A stretch of 64,000 bases of DNA from Planctomycetota bacterium. Lineage in GTDB: Bacteria > Planctomycetota > UBA1135 > GCA-002686595. This document shows positions 42,293 through 50,963 of the stretch, in pieces. The stretch's first letter is position 1. Every line of letters starts with the position of its first letter. Where the stretch lies: positions 1 through 64,000 of the forward strand of contig DUBE01000063.1 in the NCBI GenBank assembly GCA_012960475.1, read 5' to 3'. The translations under genes were made by a program, and so were the position numbers. The notes beneath the pieces are model-generated. The model was given only the letters and a program-made list of their open reading frames with translations. It ran no database searches and had not been told where the DNA came from.

Positions 42293-43648
42293 CTACCCTT
42301 TCGGGCCTCTGCCTCGCGCCCTTGAATTGCGCTTGGCTGAACCGTGCTCGCCAGAACGACTCTTTTTCCGTCCTGCTCCCAAACGATGAACGGTCTGGTC
42401 GAACTCACGCACGGGTTGGCTTTCGCGGATCGCCATGGAGAGGCCGTAGGTAGCCTCGCTCGAGGCGCAAAAGACCGAGTGCAGCAGGGTTTTTCGCAGG
42501 CCCTGGTTTGGCAGAAGCAAGACATCGCCGGGATCCAGCACCAAGGCGTGGCCCCTGTCCGCCAACTGGGCGGTGAAGGTAGGTGCCAGGTTGACGATTG
42601 TTGCCAGTTGGCCACAGCCCGGCAGGATCAACTGATCGATCACTTTTTCGGGATCGCTGGCAAGTCCAATCAGGATGGTCCTGGCAGCGGGGTTCGGAAT
42701 CAGTCCCTCTTCCAGGTGGTGCCAGTCTCCGCTCAAGAGTTCGCGCAGAAACCCCAAGACCTCATGGGCGAGATCTTGGGTGGAGAGTGCCAGCCAGGCG
42801 CTGCGTCCAGCGGCCTGCACGAAACAGACTCCCCGTTGGCCGCCAATCAACGGTTCGTCAAAGGCATCGTGATGGAACAGGGCGCCACCGCCGGGCGTGT
42901 TCCAATAGGCAATCGCCTGGGTCAGGAGGGGTGGGCTCCCGAGCAGGTTTGTGAGTTGTCCCTGCAGGGACGAATCTCTGGCGACTGTCTTCATACCAGG
43001 TAGCAGGGCCTGGCCCAGTTCGGCCACCGTGCGAAGAGTGGGCAGGTCCCGGTTGCCCTCGTCCTCGGGTTCTCTGCCCGCGGACAGACGCAGGCGCATA
43101 GAGGACTCGCTGGGAAGATCCGAGAGCATGCTGGCCTTGGCCCAGGTGCGCGCGGCGCCTGATTTTTGGAAACTGAGTTTGCAGCGGTCTCGCGCCGGAT
43201 CCTTGAGCGGTCCCTGGTCGAGTTGACAGGAGAAACCCGCGCGGCCCGCCGCTTCCGTGGACCAGGTAAGAAAGTCCTCTTGCTGGGAGAGGGTCTTGAG
43301 CAATTCCAGACCAGCCTTGGGCTCCAGGTCTTGGGGATCAAAGTGCCTTGGCAGCAAGATCGGTTCGGCGGCGGTGAAGCGTGCGTTCGGCTCCTGTTCT
43401 CGGCCGCGTTCGCGCAGTTCGAGCCAGTGACCATGGTCCTGGCCACGACGCACCAGATGGTGTTCGGTGTGGGCCTCTTCCCGCAGGCTGGCGGCGAACT
43501 CAGGAGAGTCGTCCGGGTCCACAGCCAGGACCCCACGGGCTCCGGGGCAGGGAGGATTGTCCTGTAGCAATTCTGCCAACCAGGCCTTGGCTCGGGCGTA
43601 CTCGCTGTCTGCTCCGAGTTGCTCTTGCTTGTCGCTGGGGTCCTGCAC
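42293..43648 (-). CDS. Putative Fe(II)/2-oxoglutarate oxygenase-like (cupin/JmjC-like) protein
   Basis: 451 residues, starting at GTG 43648. No family is certain. The motif WNTPGGGALFHHDAFDE in the middle carries an H-x-D (HHD) and a possible distal His lies in RKTLLHSVFCASSEATYGLSMAI. Between them is DRGHALVLDPGDVLLLPNQG, a cupin-like strand pair. This resembles the facial triad (HxD...H) of JmjC/cupin-8 oxygenases, which hydroxylate protein or RNA residues, but the order and spacing need checking. N-terminal 200 residues are uncharacterised. The C-terminus is Arg/Lys-rich. It precedes the methyltransferase gene on one transcript and is divergent from the COG2509 flavoprotein. Confidence 0.5.
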   Translation of the reverse strand: MQDPSDKQEQLGADSEYARAKAWLAELLQDNPPCPGARGVLAVDPDDSPEFAASLREEAHTEHHLVRRGQDHGHWLELRERGREQEPNARFTAAEPILLPRHFDPQDLEPKAGLELLKTLSQQEDFLTWSTEAAGRAGFSCQLDQGPLKDPARDRCKLSFQKSGAARTWAKASMLSDLPSESSMRLRLSAGREPEDEGNRDLPTLRTVAELGQALLPGMKTVARDSSLQGQLTNLLGSPPLLTQAIAYWNTPGGGALFHHDAFDEPLIGGQRGVCFVQAAGRSAWLALSTQDLAHEVLGFLRELLSGDWHHLEEGLIPNPAARTILIGLASDPEKVIDQLILPGCGQLATIVNLAPTFTAQLADRGHALVLDPGDVLLLPNQGLRKTLLHSVFCASSEATYGLSMAIRESQPVREFDQTVHRLGAGRKKSRSGEHGSAKRNSRARGRGPKG

Positions 43649-43788
43649 GCCCTAGAGTCTGAGCTATAGGGGTGGGGCAGTTGGCTCTCATCTCGTCAGT
43701 GTCAATTCCCATGTGGGGCAAGCTGGGCTCATGTGGCAAAATGGCTGCCTACGTGGCCAGCGGAGTATTCAGTCAGGCCTCAAGAATC

Positions 43789-45426
43789 ATGGCCCAGATC
43801 AGTCCCGAGCCCCTCGTCACCCTGCGCCTCACGGGCCTCGTCCAGAGCTTGGAAGAGGGGGATGCTGAACTCCTGGCCCGCGCGGCCAGGCGCCTTGGGA
43901 TTGGTGAGCTGGATTTGCGCGGGGCACGCATCGCCCGCCGTTCGGTGGATGCGCGCAGGCGGCCTCCGTGTCTGCCGGTGCAGGTTGATCTGGTGGTGCG
44001 CGCAGGCTTTCAGTCTCGCGCGCTGGCGCGCGAAGAGCGCAGTGGATACCTGCGCCCCGCGCCAATTCCGGGCAGCTTGATACCGGACCAACCCGCGGGG
44101 CCCCTGGGCCGGGGACACATCGTGGTGGTGGGTAGTGGTCCAGCGGGGGTCTTTGCGGCTCTGCCCCTGGCTCTTGGGGGTGCCTCCGTAACGGTGCTCG
44201 AAAGGGGCGCGGTGCTGAAGGAGCGTCACCGCCGTCTGGTTCCTTTCCACCGGGGCAGATCCCTTGACCCGGAAACCAACCTGCTCTTCGGGGAAGGTGG
44301 TGCCGGCACCTACTCCGATGGCAAGTTGTACACCCGTATCGACGATCCCCTGGAGGTGCCGATTCTTGAGGAGCTTGTTGCTTGCGGCGCCCCCGCAGAG
44401 ATTCGTTTCGACGCGCGAGCGCACATTGGAACCGAGGGTTTGCACGCGCTTCTGCCCCGGCTACGCCAGCGGCTGATCGATGCGGGGGTGACTTTCGCCT
44501 TTGACACGCGCTTTGAGGGCCTCGAACTCGATGAGGGACCGCCCAGGCGCGTAACGGGCGTGCGCACATCCCAAGGACCCCTTGCATGTGATGGATTGAT
44601 CTTGGCCACGGGGCACAGCGCTCGGGATACCTGGCGCATCCTGGCGCGTCAGGGAGTTCCCTTTGAGGCCAAGGCGTTTCAGTTCGGCGTCCGCATTGAA
44701 CATCCACAGGAGATGATCACCAGTGCCCGTTATGGCTCGGGGGCGGAGCTTCTGGGTCCCGCTTCCTACAGCCTGACTTGCAAGGGCAGTGGCCAGACCC
44801 AGAGCGTTCACAGTTTCTGCATGTGCCCCGGGGGTCGGGTGGTGGCCAGTGTGAACGAGGAGCGGACCCTCTGCACCAACGGCATGAGCAACGCGACCCA
44901 CTCGTCACCCTGGGCCAACTCCGGTTTGGTGGTAACCGTCAATCCCGACCAGTTTGCGGGATCGGCGGACGATCCTTTCCGTGGCGTCCATTTTCAGCAT
45001 GAACAAGAATGTGCCGCGTTTGAGGCGGGGGGCGGGACCTATGCCGCGCCTGCCCAGCGAGCGGACGACTTCCTTGCCGGCCGCCTGAGTACCGGAGAAC
45101 TGAAGACCAGCCTGATTTTTGGGGCTCAGGCCGCGCGCTTGGATGAGCTGCTGCCGGACTTCGTGACCCTGGCCTTGCGTCAGGCCCTCCAGCGGTTCGA
45201 GGCACAGATCCCGGGCTATAGCGGTTCCGACGGGTTGCTCTTGGGGGTCGAGTCCCGTAGCTCCGGACCGATTCGCATTCCCAGGGACCGCAAGACGCGG
45301 CTTGTGCGGGGTTTTTCCAACTTGCAGGCGGTGGGCGAAGGAGCTGGCTGGGCCGGGGGCATCATGAGCGCTGCTATTGACGGGGCTGGGGCGGCCCTGT
45401 GCCTGTACTGCCTGGGGAACTCCTGA
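43789..45426 (+). CDS. COG2509-type FAD-dependent dehydrogenase
   Basis: 545 residues from ATG 43789; GTG 43672 and ATG 43741 would add 39 and 16 residues. An N-terminal region (1-100) with RRSVDARRRPP is typical of this group, which has a small extra domain before the FAD fold. FAD binding: GHIVVVGSGPAGVFAALPLALGG (GxGxxG). Later ETNLLFGEGGAGTYSDGKLYTR, LILATGHSARDTW, SFCMCPGGRVVASVNEER and NLQAVGEGAGWAGGIMSAAIDG match the family. These flavoproteins are widespread but have no assigned substrate. Oddly, SFCMCPGG and TCKGSG show cysteines near the active site. The panB gene follows 66 bases later. Confidence 0.85.
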   Translation: MAQISPEPLVTLRLTGLVQSLEEGDAELLARAARRLGIGELDLRGARIARRSVDARRRPPCLPVQVDLVVRAGFQSRALAREERSGYLRPAPIPGSLIPDQPAGPLGRGHIVVVGSGPAGVFAALPLALGGASVTVLERGAVLKERHRRLVPFHRGRSLDPETNLLFGEGGAGTYSDGKLYTRIDDPLEVPILEELVACGAPAEIRFDARAHIGTEGLHALLPRLRQRLIDAGVTFAFDTRFEGLELDEGPPRRVTGVRTSQGPLACDGLILATGHSARDTWRILARQGVPFEAKAFQFGVRIEHPQEMITSARYGSGAELLGPASYSLTCKGSGQTQSVHSFCMCPGGRVVASVNEERTLCTNGMSNATHSSPWANSGLVVTVNPDQFAGSADDPFRGVHFQHEQECAAFEAGGGTYAAPAQRADDFLAGRLSTGELKTSLIFGAQAARLDELLPDFVTLALRQALQRFEAQIPGYSGSDGLLLGVESRSSGPIRIPRDRKTRLVRGFSNLQAVGEGAGWAGGIMSAAIDGAGAALCLYCLGNS

Positions 45427-45480
45427 AGCTCCTCTTTGAAGACCCACACCAGGTCTGCGCCTCTCATGACTCCGACAGGC

Positions 45481-45486
45481 TAGAAT
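45481..45486 (+). promoter_or_regulatory. TANNNT -10 element 6 nt before ATG (leaderless candidate)
   Basis: TAGAAT (5 of 6 match to TATAAT), six bases (GCATCC), then ATG 45493 of panB. There is no ribosome site between. Confidence 0.6.
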
Positions 45487-45492
45487 GCATCC

Positions 45493-46314
45493 ATGTCCAG
45501 CCAAGCCGAGAGGTTCGAGAAAAAGGTCACCACCCAGGTCCTGCGGGAGATGAAGGCTCGCGGCGAGAAGATTGCCTGCCTGACCGCCTATGACTGCACC
45601 ATGGCGGGGTTGGTCGACGCTGCAGGGATCGATGTGATCTTGGTGGGGGATTCGGTGGCAATGGTTGTGCAGGGCCTTGACACCACCGTGACCGTGACAC
45701 TGGAACACATGCTCTACCATGCGGCGCTCGTGCGTCGTGGAGTGGAGCGCGCCCTAGTGGTGGGGGACCTGCCCTTCATGAGCTATCAGGTCAATGTGGA
45801 TGACGCCTTGCGCAGCGCCGGACGAATGGTCAAGGAGGCCGGCGTCGAAGCGGTCAAGGTCGAAGGCGGTGAGGTGGTTTGCGAAGCGGTGCGGCGCATG
45901 GTGCGCGTGGGTATTCCGGTCATGGGCCATTTGGGTCTGACTCCCCAGTCGATTCACTCCTTCGGCACCTACAAGGTGCGCGCCCGGGAGCAGGAAGAAG
46001 CCGACACTTTGCTGCGGGACGCTGTCTTGCTGGAAGAAGCGGGGGCCTTTGCCATCGTGATCGAAAAAGTGCCTTCGGAGTTGGCAAAGGAAGTCGCTGC
46101 CGCGGTGCAGGTGCCCGTGATTGGCATCGGTGCGGGCCCCCATGTGGACGGCCAGATTCTCGTGAGCCATGACATGCTCGGACTCTATACGCGCTTCCAT
46201 CCGCGCTTTGTGCGCCGCTACGGCAGCGTGGCTAAGGATATGCAAGACGCGTTCTGCCGTTACAAGGCCGATGTCCGCAGCCTGGAGTTTCCAAACTCCG
46301 ATGAGAGCTACTGA
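45493..46314 (+). CDS. panB: Ketopantoate hydroxymethyltransferase
   Basis: 273 residues. Adds hydroxymethyl from methylene-THF to 2-ketoisovalerate, the first step of pantothenate (CoA) synthesis. Family blocks are present: TAYDCTMAGLVDAAGIDVILVGDSVAMVVQGLD, LPFMSYQ, VKVEGGEVV, MGHLGLTPQSIHSFGTYKVRAR and VIGIGAGPHVDGQILVSHDMLG, with metal-binding Asp and Glu in place. ATG 45493 is supported by the TAGAAT element six bases upstream. It converges with the S1-domain gene, 26 bases apart. Confidence 0.96.
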   Translation: MSSQAERFEKKVTTQVLREMKARGEKIACLTAYDCTMAGLVDAAGIDVILVGDSVAMVVQGLDTTVTVTLEHMLYHAALVRRGVERALVVGDLPFMSYQVNVDDALRSAGRMVKEAGVEAVKVEGGEVVCEAVRRMVRVGIPVMGHLGLTPQSIHSFGTYKVRAREQEEADTLLRDAVLLEEAGAFAIVIEKVPSELAKEVAAAVQVPVIGIGAGPHVDGQILVSHDMLGLYTRFHPRFVRRYGSVAKDMQDAFCRYKADVRSLEFPNSDESY

Positions 46315-46340
46315 GTCCTGGGCGGTTCCCGTGCAGTGCC

Positions 46341-47546
46341 CTAATCGGGCCCGTTCTGCTTCTTCTTGATGGCATCGCGGAAGAGACTGCCCAGGTTGGT
46401 GCCCAGGTTGCCTTCCCCGGGTCGTGCCAGGTTCTTGTCGATCACATCGCTGTCGACCGCGTCTTCCGAGCCAAGAACGGCTCCGCGGGAATCCAAGCGG
46501 GTGAGGGAAATGCGCTTGGCTGCCGAGTCCACTGCGCTCACGCGCACGGTGACTTCTTCGCCCATGGCAAGCACATCTCCGGCGCGGCGCACCCGATCCT
46601 TGCCAAGTTGAGAAACATGCAGCAGGCCGTCGAGACCCGGGGCCAATTCGATAAACGCCCCAAAGTCCGCCAGGCGCGTGACAGTGCCGGTTACCTCCCG
46701 GTCCGCGGGGAAGCGCTCGTGCACATCATCCCAGGGATCAGGCAAGAGTTGCTTGATGCCCAGGCCGATGCGCTTGCCACCGTCCTTGATTTCGAGAATC
46801 TTGACCTCGACTTCCTGGCCTTGCTCCAGTTCGGTTGACGCATCCTCGATCCGCTTGTGGCTGATGTTGGAAACATGCAGCAGGCCCTCCAGTCCATTGC
46901 CCAGGTCGACAAAGGCCCCGAAGGGCTCCAGGCGCGTGACTTTGCCTTTGGTGATCGTGCCTATCTGCAGGCTGCCCGCTGCTTCCGCCTGGGCTGTCCT
47001 GCGTTCGGTCTCCAGGACCTTGCGCCGGGAGAGCAGCACCCGGTCCTTGTCGCGGTCGATCTCCACCACTTCCACGAGCACTGTCTGGCCGATGAAGCGC
47101 GAGAGGTCCTCCTCATGTCCGATGGACACCTGGCTGGCGGGCATGAAGGCTCGGTGCTTGCCGATCAATAGTTCCAGGCCTCCCTTGTTCTGGCCACTGA
47201 CTCGGGCGCGCACATGGGAGCCAACTTCGAGTTCATTCCAGGCGGCCACTTCCTTGGCGCCAGTGAGGGATAGGAGCCAGAGTCCATCCTCCCGGCCGTT
47301 CAGGGCAAAGCGCATGCTGCTGCCCACCACCGGGTCCTGCTCGAACTCACGGCGGGAGACCACCCCTTGGGTGCGCGGGCCGATGTCCACAATCACATCG
47401 TCCCCGTTGATGCCCTGGATGGTGCCGGTCCAAAGACGCTCGCCATCGTTCTCCTCGGATTCCTTTTGTTCGCCAAGGTCCTGCAGGTTGATGCCGGAGA
47501 GGGCGTTGTTGATCTCGCGGTCGAGTTCGTCGGGGGGAGGGGTCAT
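46341..47546 (-). CDS. S1 RNA-binding domain protein (ribosomal protein S1-like)
   Basis: 401 residues, four S1-like domains. The first (about 35-100) is degenerate; the second (108-180) has VGSHVRARVSGQNKGGLELLIGKHRAFMPASQ; the third (195-265) has GTITKGKVTRLEPFGAFVDLGNGLEGLLHVS; the fourth (280-350) has GTVTRLADFGAFIELAPGLDGLLHVS. The length is between the four-domain S1-like proteins and the six-domain ribosomal S1 of E. coli. It binds RNA and may aid translation initiation, perhaps important where Shine-Dalgarno signals are scarce. The C-terminal tail (about 350-401) is hydrophilic. TACAAT, a perfect -10 by eye except one base, lies 36 bases before the ATG. Confidence 0.88.
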   Translation of the reverse strand: MTPPPDELDREINNALSGINLQDLGEQKESEENDGERLWTGTIQGINGDDVIVDIGPRTQGVVSRREFEQDPVVGSSMRFALNGREDGLWLLSLTGAKEVAAWNELEVGSHVRARVSGQNKGGLELLIGKHRAFMPASQVSIGHEEDLSRFIGQTVLVEVVEIDRDKDRVLLSRRKVLETERRTAQAEAAGSLQIGTITKGKVTRLEPFGAFVDLGNGLEGLLHVSNISHKRIEDASTELEQGQEVEVKILEIKDGGKRIGLGIKQLLPDPWDDVHERFPADREVTGTVTRLADFGAFIELAPGLDGLLHVSQLGKDRVRRAGDVLAMGEEVTVRVSAVDSAAKRISLTRLDSRGAVLGSEDAVDSDVIDKNLARPGEGNLGTNLGSLFRDAIKKKQNGPD

Positions 47547-47582
47547 GGGGTCAGGTTGCGTTCTTGAAGAGGGTCAGCGCTG

Positions 47583-47588
47583 ATTGTA
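47583..47588 (-). promoter_or_regulatory. -10 element TACAAT upstream of the S1-domain gene
   Basis: TACAAT on the minus strand, 36 bases before ATG 47546. A possible -35 TTGAAC lies about 20 bases further up. Confidence 0.45.
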
Positions 47589-47610
47589 GAGGCCCGGGGC
47601 CCGCAGGGGT

Positions 47611-48351
47611 TCAAGAGTCCCGACTCACGTCTCGGGTTGAGGATTGGCAGGTGGGCCAGAGCACGATTTCGCCGATGTTGACATGGGCCGGGCGGGTGAC
47701 CGCGAAGAGCACTGCCTCGGCCACATCCTGAGGAGTCAGGGGCTGCATGTTTTCATAGACCTTGGCGGCTGCCTCCGGATCTCCCAGGCGCGCCAGGGTG
47801 AACTCGGATTGCACCATGCCCGGATCTACCGTGGTAAAGCGCACCCCCTTGCCGCCTGCGTCCATGCGCAGGGACTCATAGACCGCTCGCACTCCGTACT
47901 TGCTCGCGTTGTAGACGTTTCCTGCTGGGTAGACCTGACGGCCCGCCACGCTGCCCAGAAGCACCAGATCCCCGTGTCCCTGCTGGAGCATACCGGGCAG
48001 TGCAGCGTGCACCACATGCAATACACCTTTCAGGTTTGTGTCCAGGGTCACCGCCCAGTCCTCCGGGTTTCCATCCTGGATGAGATCCAACCCCCGGGCC
48101 AGACCTGCGCAGGCCACTACCACATCAAGTTGGCGACCCGCCACGGCGGCCTTGACCTGGGCCGCATCGCACACATCCAGGGGCAGGACCTCGGCGCTGT
48201 CCAGTTCCTCTGCCAGAGCGGCAAGCCGATCGGTGCGCCGGGCTGAGAGCAGCACATGGGCTCCCTCAGAGCAAAGGGCGCGGGCGGTGGCGGCGCCGAT
48301 GCCTGCTGAGGCTCCAGTGACCCAGGCGGTTTTTCCTTTCAGGCTTTCCAT
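47611..48351 (-). CDS. Short-chain dehydrogenase/reductase (YdfG-like)
   Basis: 246 residues from ATG 48351, selected because TATGGT lies seven bases upstream (the longer starts at 48363 and 48390 do not fit). The NAD(P) loop TGASAGIGAATARAL is followed by DVVVACAGLARG (NNAG variant), GSVAGRQVYPAGNVYNASKYGV with the Ser-Tyr-Lys triad, and VDPGMVQSEFT. Closest in pattern to YdfG-type 3-hydroxy acid dehydrogenases. Substrate unknown. It is divergent from the amidohydrolase gene; the two starts are 80 bases apart. Confidence 0.88.
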   Translation of the reverse strand: MESLKGKTAWVTGASAGIGAATARALCSEGAHVLLSARRTDRLAALAEELDSAEVLPLDVCDAAQVKAAVAGRQLDVVVACAGLARGLDLIQDGNPEDWAVTLDTNLKGVLHVVHAALPGMLQQGHGDLVLLGSVAGRQVYPAGNVYNASKYGVRAVYESLRMDAGGKGVRFTTVDPGMVQSEFTLARLGDPEAAAKVYENMQPLTPQDVAEAVLFAVTRPAHVNIGEIVLWPTCQSSTRDVSRDS

Positions 48352-48358
48352 GGGGGAG

Positions 48359-48364
48359 ACCATA
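48359..48364 (-). promoter_or_regulatory. TANNNT -10 element 7 nt before ATG (leaderless candidate)
   Basis: On the minus strand TATGGT, seven bases (CTCCCCC), then ATG 48351. Confidence 0.5.
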
Positions 48365-48418
48365 CGGTCTGGGGTAGGCGGCCCTGCCATTTAGCTGCGC
48401 GGCTTTGAGGGCGGACCT

Positions 48419-48424
48419 TAGAGT
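48419..48424 (+). promoter_or_regulatory. TANNNT -10 element 6 nt before ATG (leaderless candidate)
   Basis: TAGAGT, six bases (GGAGCC), then ATG 48431. GGAG occurs in the gap only 2 bases before the start codon, too close for normal ribosome placement. Confidence 0.5.
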
Positions 48425-48430
48425 GGAGCC

Positions 48431-50110
48431 ATGAACTTTGGTTTCCTTGCCCTTTCCGTCGCCGCCCTGTTTTCGCCTCAGGATCTGTTGATTCATGGGG
48501 GCACGATTCGGCCGGGGGTGACTGGCTCCGGGGACGGGAGGTTGCTCGCCCTCGATCCCGTGCCAGCGCTGCTGGTCAAGGACGGAGTAATCGTTGCTTC
48601 GGGGGATCTGGATCACCTGCGCGCCCTGGGACCAGCGGCTGCCGTACTCGATCTTGACGGCGCAGTCCTGATTCCGGGTTTGCAGGATGCTCACGGGCAC
48701 CTGTTGGGTCTGGGGGAGATGCTCGAACAGGTTGATCTGGTGGGGGTGCAGTCCTATTCCGAACTGATCAGGTTGGTGACCGCCGCAGCAGAGAATCTGC
48801 CCGCCGGTGCTTGGGTCTTGGGGCGTGGTTGGGATCAGACCCGCTGGGAAGGGGCGGAGTTTCCTCACCACGCGGCCCTCTCGGAAGCTGTGCCGAACAA
48901 TCCTGTGCTGCTCGATCGCATCGATGGTCACGCCCTCTTGGTGAACCATGCGGCGCTTGAGCTGGCGGGGCTCATTGGCGAGGACAGCGTGGAGCCGGAT
49001 CCCAGTGGAGGCCGCATCCTGCGAGATGAAGCGGGCCAGCCTACGGGAGTCCTGATCGATCGCGCCATGGGACGCGTGACCCGTTGGCTGCCACCGGCAC
49101 GAAAAGAAGATGTGCGTCGGCGGATTCTGGCGGGGGTGCATCGGGCTCTCGCCGTGGGCCTTTGTTGTGTGCATGACATGGGCACGGATCGCTTGACCCT
49201 CCAGGTACTTTCCGAACTGCGGGACGGGGGTCAATTGCCCCTGCGGGTGGCGGCTTACCTGCCTGGGAACTCTCTTCTGAGGGTGGACGAGTTGGACGGA
49301 TTGGCGGATCTCGGCGACAGTCGTTTCCAGGTGGCGGGGGTCAAGTTGATGGTGGACGGAGCCCTTGGATCCCGTGGGGCCTGGCTTTTGGCGGACTACA
49401 CCGACGAGCCAGGGCACAGGGGCCTCCGGCGTTTTGAAGATCTGGAGTTGGTGCGCCTGGTGCGTATCTGCGCAGAAGCAGGACTGCAGCCCGCGATCCA
49501 TGCGATTGGAGATGCGGCTGTCCGCCAGGTCTTGGACGCCTATGGGGTGGTGGCTGCGGAATTTCCCTCCTTGCGTGCTTTGCGTCCGCGCCTGGAACAC
49601 GCCCAGGTGGTGGCCCCGGGGGATTGGCATCGCCTGGCTGCTCTGGGGGTGATCCCCTCCATGCAGCCCACCCACGCCACCAGTGACTTGCGCTGGGCCG
49701 AGGATCGGCTGGGAGCGGCGCGCGTGCGCGGGGCCTACGCCTGGCGACGCCTGCATTCCGCCGCTGCACCCCTGGCCTTTGGCAGCGACTTTCCCGTGGA
49801 ACGACCTGATCCCTTGGAAGGGATCTATGCGGCCATCACCCGCCAGGACGCAGAGGGCAATCCGGAAGGGGGTTGGTTGCCTGGCCAACGCTTGAGCGCG
49901 GCGGAGGCTGTGGCGGCCTTTACCAGCGGCGCGGCCTTTGCCCTGGGAGAGGAGGCGACTCGGGGCAGCTTGCTGGTGGGCTACGCCTTCGACGGGACGG
50001 TTCTGGATCTGGATCCCTTCACCCTGGATTCAAAGAGCGCCGGCCAACTCCTGGGGGCCAAGGTCTTGTTGACTCTGGTGGACGGCGAGATCGTATTCGA
50101 CGGGCGCTGA
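48431..50110 (+). CDS. Exported YtcJ-like amidohydrolase
   Basis: 559 residues. A short hydrophobic lead (NFGFLALSVAALFSPQD) suggests export. The amidohydrolase-3 fold follows: LLIHGGTI, then LIPGLQDAHGHL (HxH metal motif), WDQTRW, LLDRIDGHALLVN, GVKLMVDGALGSRGAWLL (the Lys in VKLMVDG), AIHAIGDAAV, HAQVV and AFGSDFPVE with the metal-binding Asp. The C-terminus has the usual small beta domain (GSLLVGYAFDGTVLDLDPF). YtcJ-like enzymes hydrolyse N-acyl or formamide substrates, often of unknown identity. It is divergent from the SDR gene; OsmC follows after 57 bases. Confidence 0.88.
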   Translation: MNFGFLALSVAALFSPQDLLIHGGTIRPGVTGSGDGRLLALDPVPALLVKDGVIVASGDLDHLRALGPAAAVLDLDGAVLIPGLQDAHGHLLGLGEMLEQVDLVGVQSYSELIRLVTAAAENLPAGAWVLGRGWDQTRWEGAEFPHHAALSEAVPNNPVLLDRIDGHALLVNHAALELAGLIGEDSVEPDPSGGRILRDEAGQPTGVLIDRAMGRVTRWLPPARKEDVRRRILAGVHRALAVGLCCVHDMGTDRLTLQVLSELRDGGQLPLRVAAYLPGNSLLRVDELDGLADLGDSRFQVAGVKLMVDGALGSRGAWLLADYTDEPGHRGLRRFEDLELVRLVRICAEAGLQPAIHAIGDAAVRQVLDAYGVVAAEFPSLRALRPRLEHAQVVAPGDWHRLAALGVIPSMQPTHATSDLRWAEDRLGAARVRGAYAWRRLHSAAAPLAFGSDFPVERPDPLEGIYAAITRQDAEGNPEGGWLPGQRLSAAEAVAAFTSGAAFALGEEATRGSLLVGYAFDGTVLDLDPFTLDSKSAGQLLGAKVLLTLVDGEIVFDGR

Positions 50111-50155
50111 GGGTTGGTCTGTCGTTGGCAGACGCTTGGGGCTCCGGCAGCGCGT

Positions 50156-50161
50156 TAGACT
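50156..50161 (+). promoter_or_regulatory. TANNNT -10 element 6 nt before ATG (leaderless candidate)
   Basis: TAGACT, six bases (CAGTCC), then ATG 50168 of the OsmC-family gene. Same hexamer as before 18784. Confidence 0.55.
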
Positions 50162-50167
50162 CAGTCC

Positions 50168-50578
50168 ATGGTTGAGATCAACATCACTTACGAGGGGGGC
50201 TTGCGTTCCAGTGCGGTGCATGCACCCTCGGGCTGCGTTCTAAAAACTGATGCCCCGCTGGACAACCAGGGCAAGGGCGAGTCGTTCTCTCCCACGGATC
50301 TGGTGGCCACGGCTCTAGGCACTTGCATCATGACCCTGATGGGCATTGTGGCCGAGCGCCATGGCATCGATCTTGGAGGTGCCAGCATCAAGGTCAACAA
50401 GTTCATGGCCACTGCCCCCGTGCGCAAGATCGAGCGTCTCGAGGTGCGAATTGAGGTGGCGGGTATCGAAGATGAGAAGAATCGGGAGCGCTTGAAACAG
50501 GCTGCGCTCGGATGTCCCGTGCACGCGACTCTCGATGGTTGTTGCGCCCTTGATATGTCGTTCAGCTGGCCCGCCTAG
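50168..50578 (+). CDS. OsmC/YhfA-family protein
   Basis: 136 residues. OsmC-type fold: RSSAVHAPSG, SFSPTDLVATALGTCIMTLMGIVAERHGID with the first peroxidatic Cys, VRKIERLEVRIEVAG, and the final LGCPVHATLDGCC with the second Cys. OsmC and Ohr proteins reduce hydroperoxides with this Cys pair; the YhfA subgroup is less well defined. The third Cys adjacent to the second (CC) is unusual. It converges with the cytochrome c gene (4-base overlap at the 3' ends). Confidence 0.88.
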   Translation: MVEINITYEGGLRSSAVHAPSGCVLKTDAPLDNQGKGESFSPTDLVATALGTCIMTLMGIVAERHGIDLGGASIKVNKFMATAPVRKIERLEVRIEVAGIEDEKNRERLKQAALGCPVHATLDGCCALDMSFSWPA

Positions 50579-50952
50579 GGGTGCCTGGTTTTCATCAGCC
50601 CCAGGGTGTAGCGCGCCAGCGTTGCCCGGTCCCGATCACTCATGGAAGGCGGCTGCGGCATGCGCACATGTTCGATATGAGCGTTGTTGGCCGCGTAGGC
50701 CTCGGGATCGGCGATGTAGGCCTTGAGTTTTTGTTCGTCCCAGTGGGCGCCCTTGTCCCGCAGATCCACTCCCAAGAGGGTGCCTCTGCCGTCGGCTGCG
50801 TGGCAGAGCACGCAGGCTGCAGCGCCGCGGTCGTTGTAGAGTTCCTTTCCGCTGGGTGGAGGCTGCGCCCCTTCCTCGCTGTTTGCGCCAGATTCGCAGG
50901 AACCTGCCATGAGGAGCAGCAGCAGGGACAGGATTGCTTGGGTTGGTCGCAT
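50575..50952 (-). CDS. Small cytochrome c-like lipoprotein
   Basis: 125 residues from ATG 50952; TTG 50967, which overlaps the upstream stop, is an alternative. The signal peptide ends in LLMAGSC, a lipobox. One c-type haem site CVLCH lies at about residue 50, with a candidate axial Met in VRMPQPP (about 103). Typical class I cytochrome c. It is probably an electron carrier on the outer face of the membrane. It follows the TMTC-like gene on the same strand. Confidence 0.85.
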   Translation of the reverse strand: MRPTQAILSLLLLLMAGSCESGANSEEGAQPPPSGKELYNDRGAAACVLCHAADGRGTLLGVDLRDKGAHWDEQKLKAYIADPEAYAANNAHIEHVRMPQPPSMSDRDRATLARYTLGLMKTRHP

Positions 50953-50963
50953 GGGCGGATCAG

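Noticed and set aside
48266-49888. 540-codon minus ORF opposite the amidohydrolase
   Set aside because: Shadow; the plus-strand frame has metal motifs HxH, VKLMVDG and GSDFP.
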